Of a stretch of 5,957 nucleotides of DNA, positions 5,712 through 5,957 are shown piece after piece. The stretch is from contig JAOACM010000288.1 in NCBI GenBank assembly GCA_026417845.1, positions 1-5,957 on the forward strand. Direction: 5' to 3'. This DNA is from Planctomycetota bacterium (GTDB lineage: Bacteria > Planctomycetota > SZUA-567 > H5-PLA8 > CALKMO01). How positions within the stretch are numbered: the stretch's first letter is position 1; each line of letters opens with the position of its first letter. The position numbers were made by a program, and so were the translations under genes. The notes under the pieces are model-generated. The model searched no databases. It was given only the letters and a program-made list of their open reading frames with translations, and was not told the DNA's origin.

Positions 5712-5957
5712 CTACCGCGCCCCGTAGAGCCGGACTCCCAGCACGCAGGCGCGGTCCGCCCCGTGCGTACGCCCGATGACGAACCTGACCGCGCCGGTCT
5801 GTACCGGCGATCGGAACGGAACCTTCCGCAGGCGCAGGAAGTTTTCCTCCACCCTGCCGACCTCCGCCCAGCCCTCCCCCTGCTTCGCCAGCACGCGGAA
5901 GGCGGCCACCGTCTCCGGCGCCGCGCATCCGCCCTGATCGGTCAGGTGGTGCGGCTG
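5712..5957 (-). CDS. C-terminal fragment of a protein ending in an F5/8-type (discoidin-like) beta-sandwich
   Basis: An open frame enters from the window edge and runs 81 codons to TAG at 5712-5714; the start lies outside. The visible part reads as the last strands of a carbohydrate-binding-type beta-sandwich: PETVAAFRVLAKQGEGW (residues 14-30 of the fragment), then EVGRVEENFLRLRKVPF (32-48), AVRFVIGRTHGADRACVL (56-73) and a final GVRLYG. The order 'variable loop, G-W, N-x-x-R-x-x-x-x-x-F, V-R, T-x-G, V-R-L-Y' is what I recall from the C-terminal modules of planctomycete-type secreted FAD-dependent oxidoreductases and glycosidases. Which enzyme it belongs to cannot be told from this end. It is co-directional with B and 170 bp upstream of it, so it may belong to the same locus. 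The frame is certain; the fold is a motif-based inference. Confidence 0.7.
   Translation of the reverse strand, partial: QPHHLTDQGGCAAPETVAAFRVLAKQGEGWAEVGRVEENFLRLRKVPFRSPVQTGAVRFVIGRTHGADRACVLGVRLYGAR

Noticed and set aside
5542..5928. Extending gene B upstream to a start at 5928 (950 residues)
   Set aside because: This would overlap the end of gene C in another frame, and the added segment is Gly/Arg/Ala-rich with no recognisable content. The ATG at 5541 has a Shine-Dalgarno sequence.
1..5957. Mobile elements, CRISPR arrays, tRNA or rRNA genes, riboswitches
   Set aside because: No terminal inverted repeats, transposase motifs, regularly spaced repeats, cloverleaf or known RNA signatures were seen. 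Repetition in gene B is explained by Asp-box protein repeats.

Overview
The window carries three protein-coding genes, all read on the minus strand in the order C (5957 to 5712, truncated by the window edge), B (5541 to 3076) and A (2804 to 1, truncated by the window edge). All three look like parts of extracellular carbohydrate-processing proteins. I see no RNA genes, CRISPR array, insertion sequence or phage genes. The DNA is GC-rich. Large secreted beta-propellers, multidomain GH123/DUF4091-like hydrolases and discoidin-type modules together are typical of polysaccharide-degrading Planctomycetota, Lentisphaerota, Kiritimatiellota and related uncultured lineages. This taxonomic guess rests on protein style only and is weak.

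Layout in the direction of transcription: 5957-5712 is the last 81 codons of gene C, a beta-sandwich like the F5/8-type (discoidin-like) modules that end many secreted enzymes. 5711-5542 is a 170-bp gap of about 83% GC holding a 12-bp palindrome, a small hairpin followed by T4, and the ribosome binding site of gene B. 5541-3076 is gene B, an 821-residue exported protein with 13 Asp-box (S/T-x-D-x-G-x-x-W) repeats arranged as 7+6. This is best explained as two tandem beta-propellers of the GH74/sortilin/BNR type. Both positions matching the paired catalytic Asp residues of GH74 are Asp. 3075-2805 is a 271-bp gap of about 81% GC. 2804-1 is gene A, at least 934 residues, with a clear signal peptide, a split galactose-binding-like beta-sandwich, a GH123/DUF4091-type N-terminal sandwich, and most of a (beta/alpha)-barrel hydrolase domain.

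The three genes are co-directional with gaps under 300 bp and no obvious promoter or strong terminator between them, so they may be co-transcribed. Inferred role: an outward-facing set in which B is a candidate endo-acting glucanase or glycan-binding propeller, A is a candidate exo-acting glycosidase with its own binding module, and C is a further binding-module enzyme. The substrate cannot be read from the sequence.

The most useful observations are the GH74-like architecture of B with both candidate catalytic Asp residues, the absence of the usual Asp-Glu-Pro motif in the visible barrel of A, the extreme GC of the two gaps and of the 5' end of gene B (which makes the start of B uncertain), and a small ORF that exactly bridges B and A with ATGA overlaps. 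I found no convincing new biological system.
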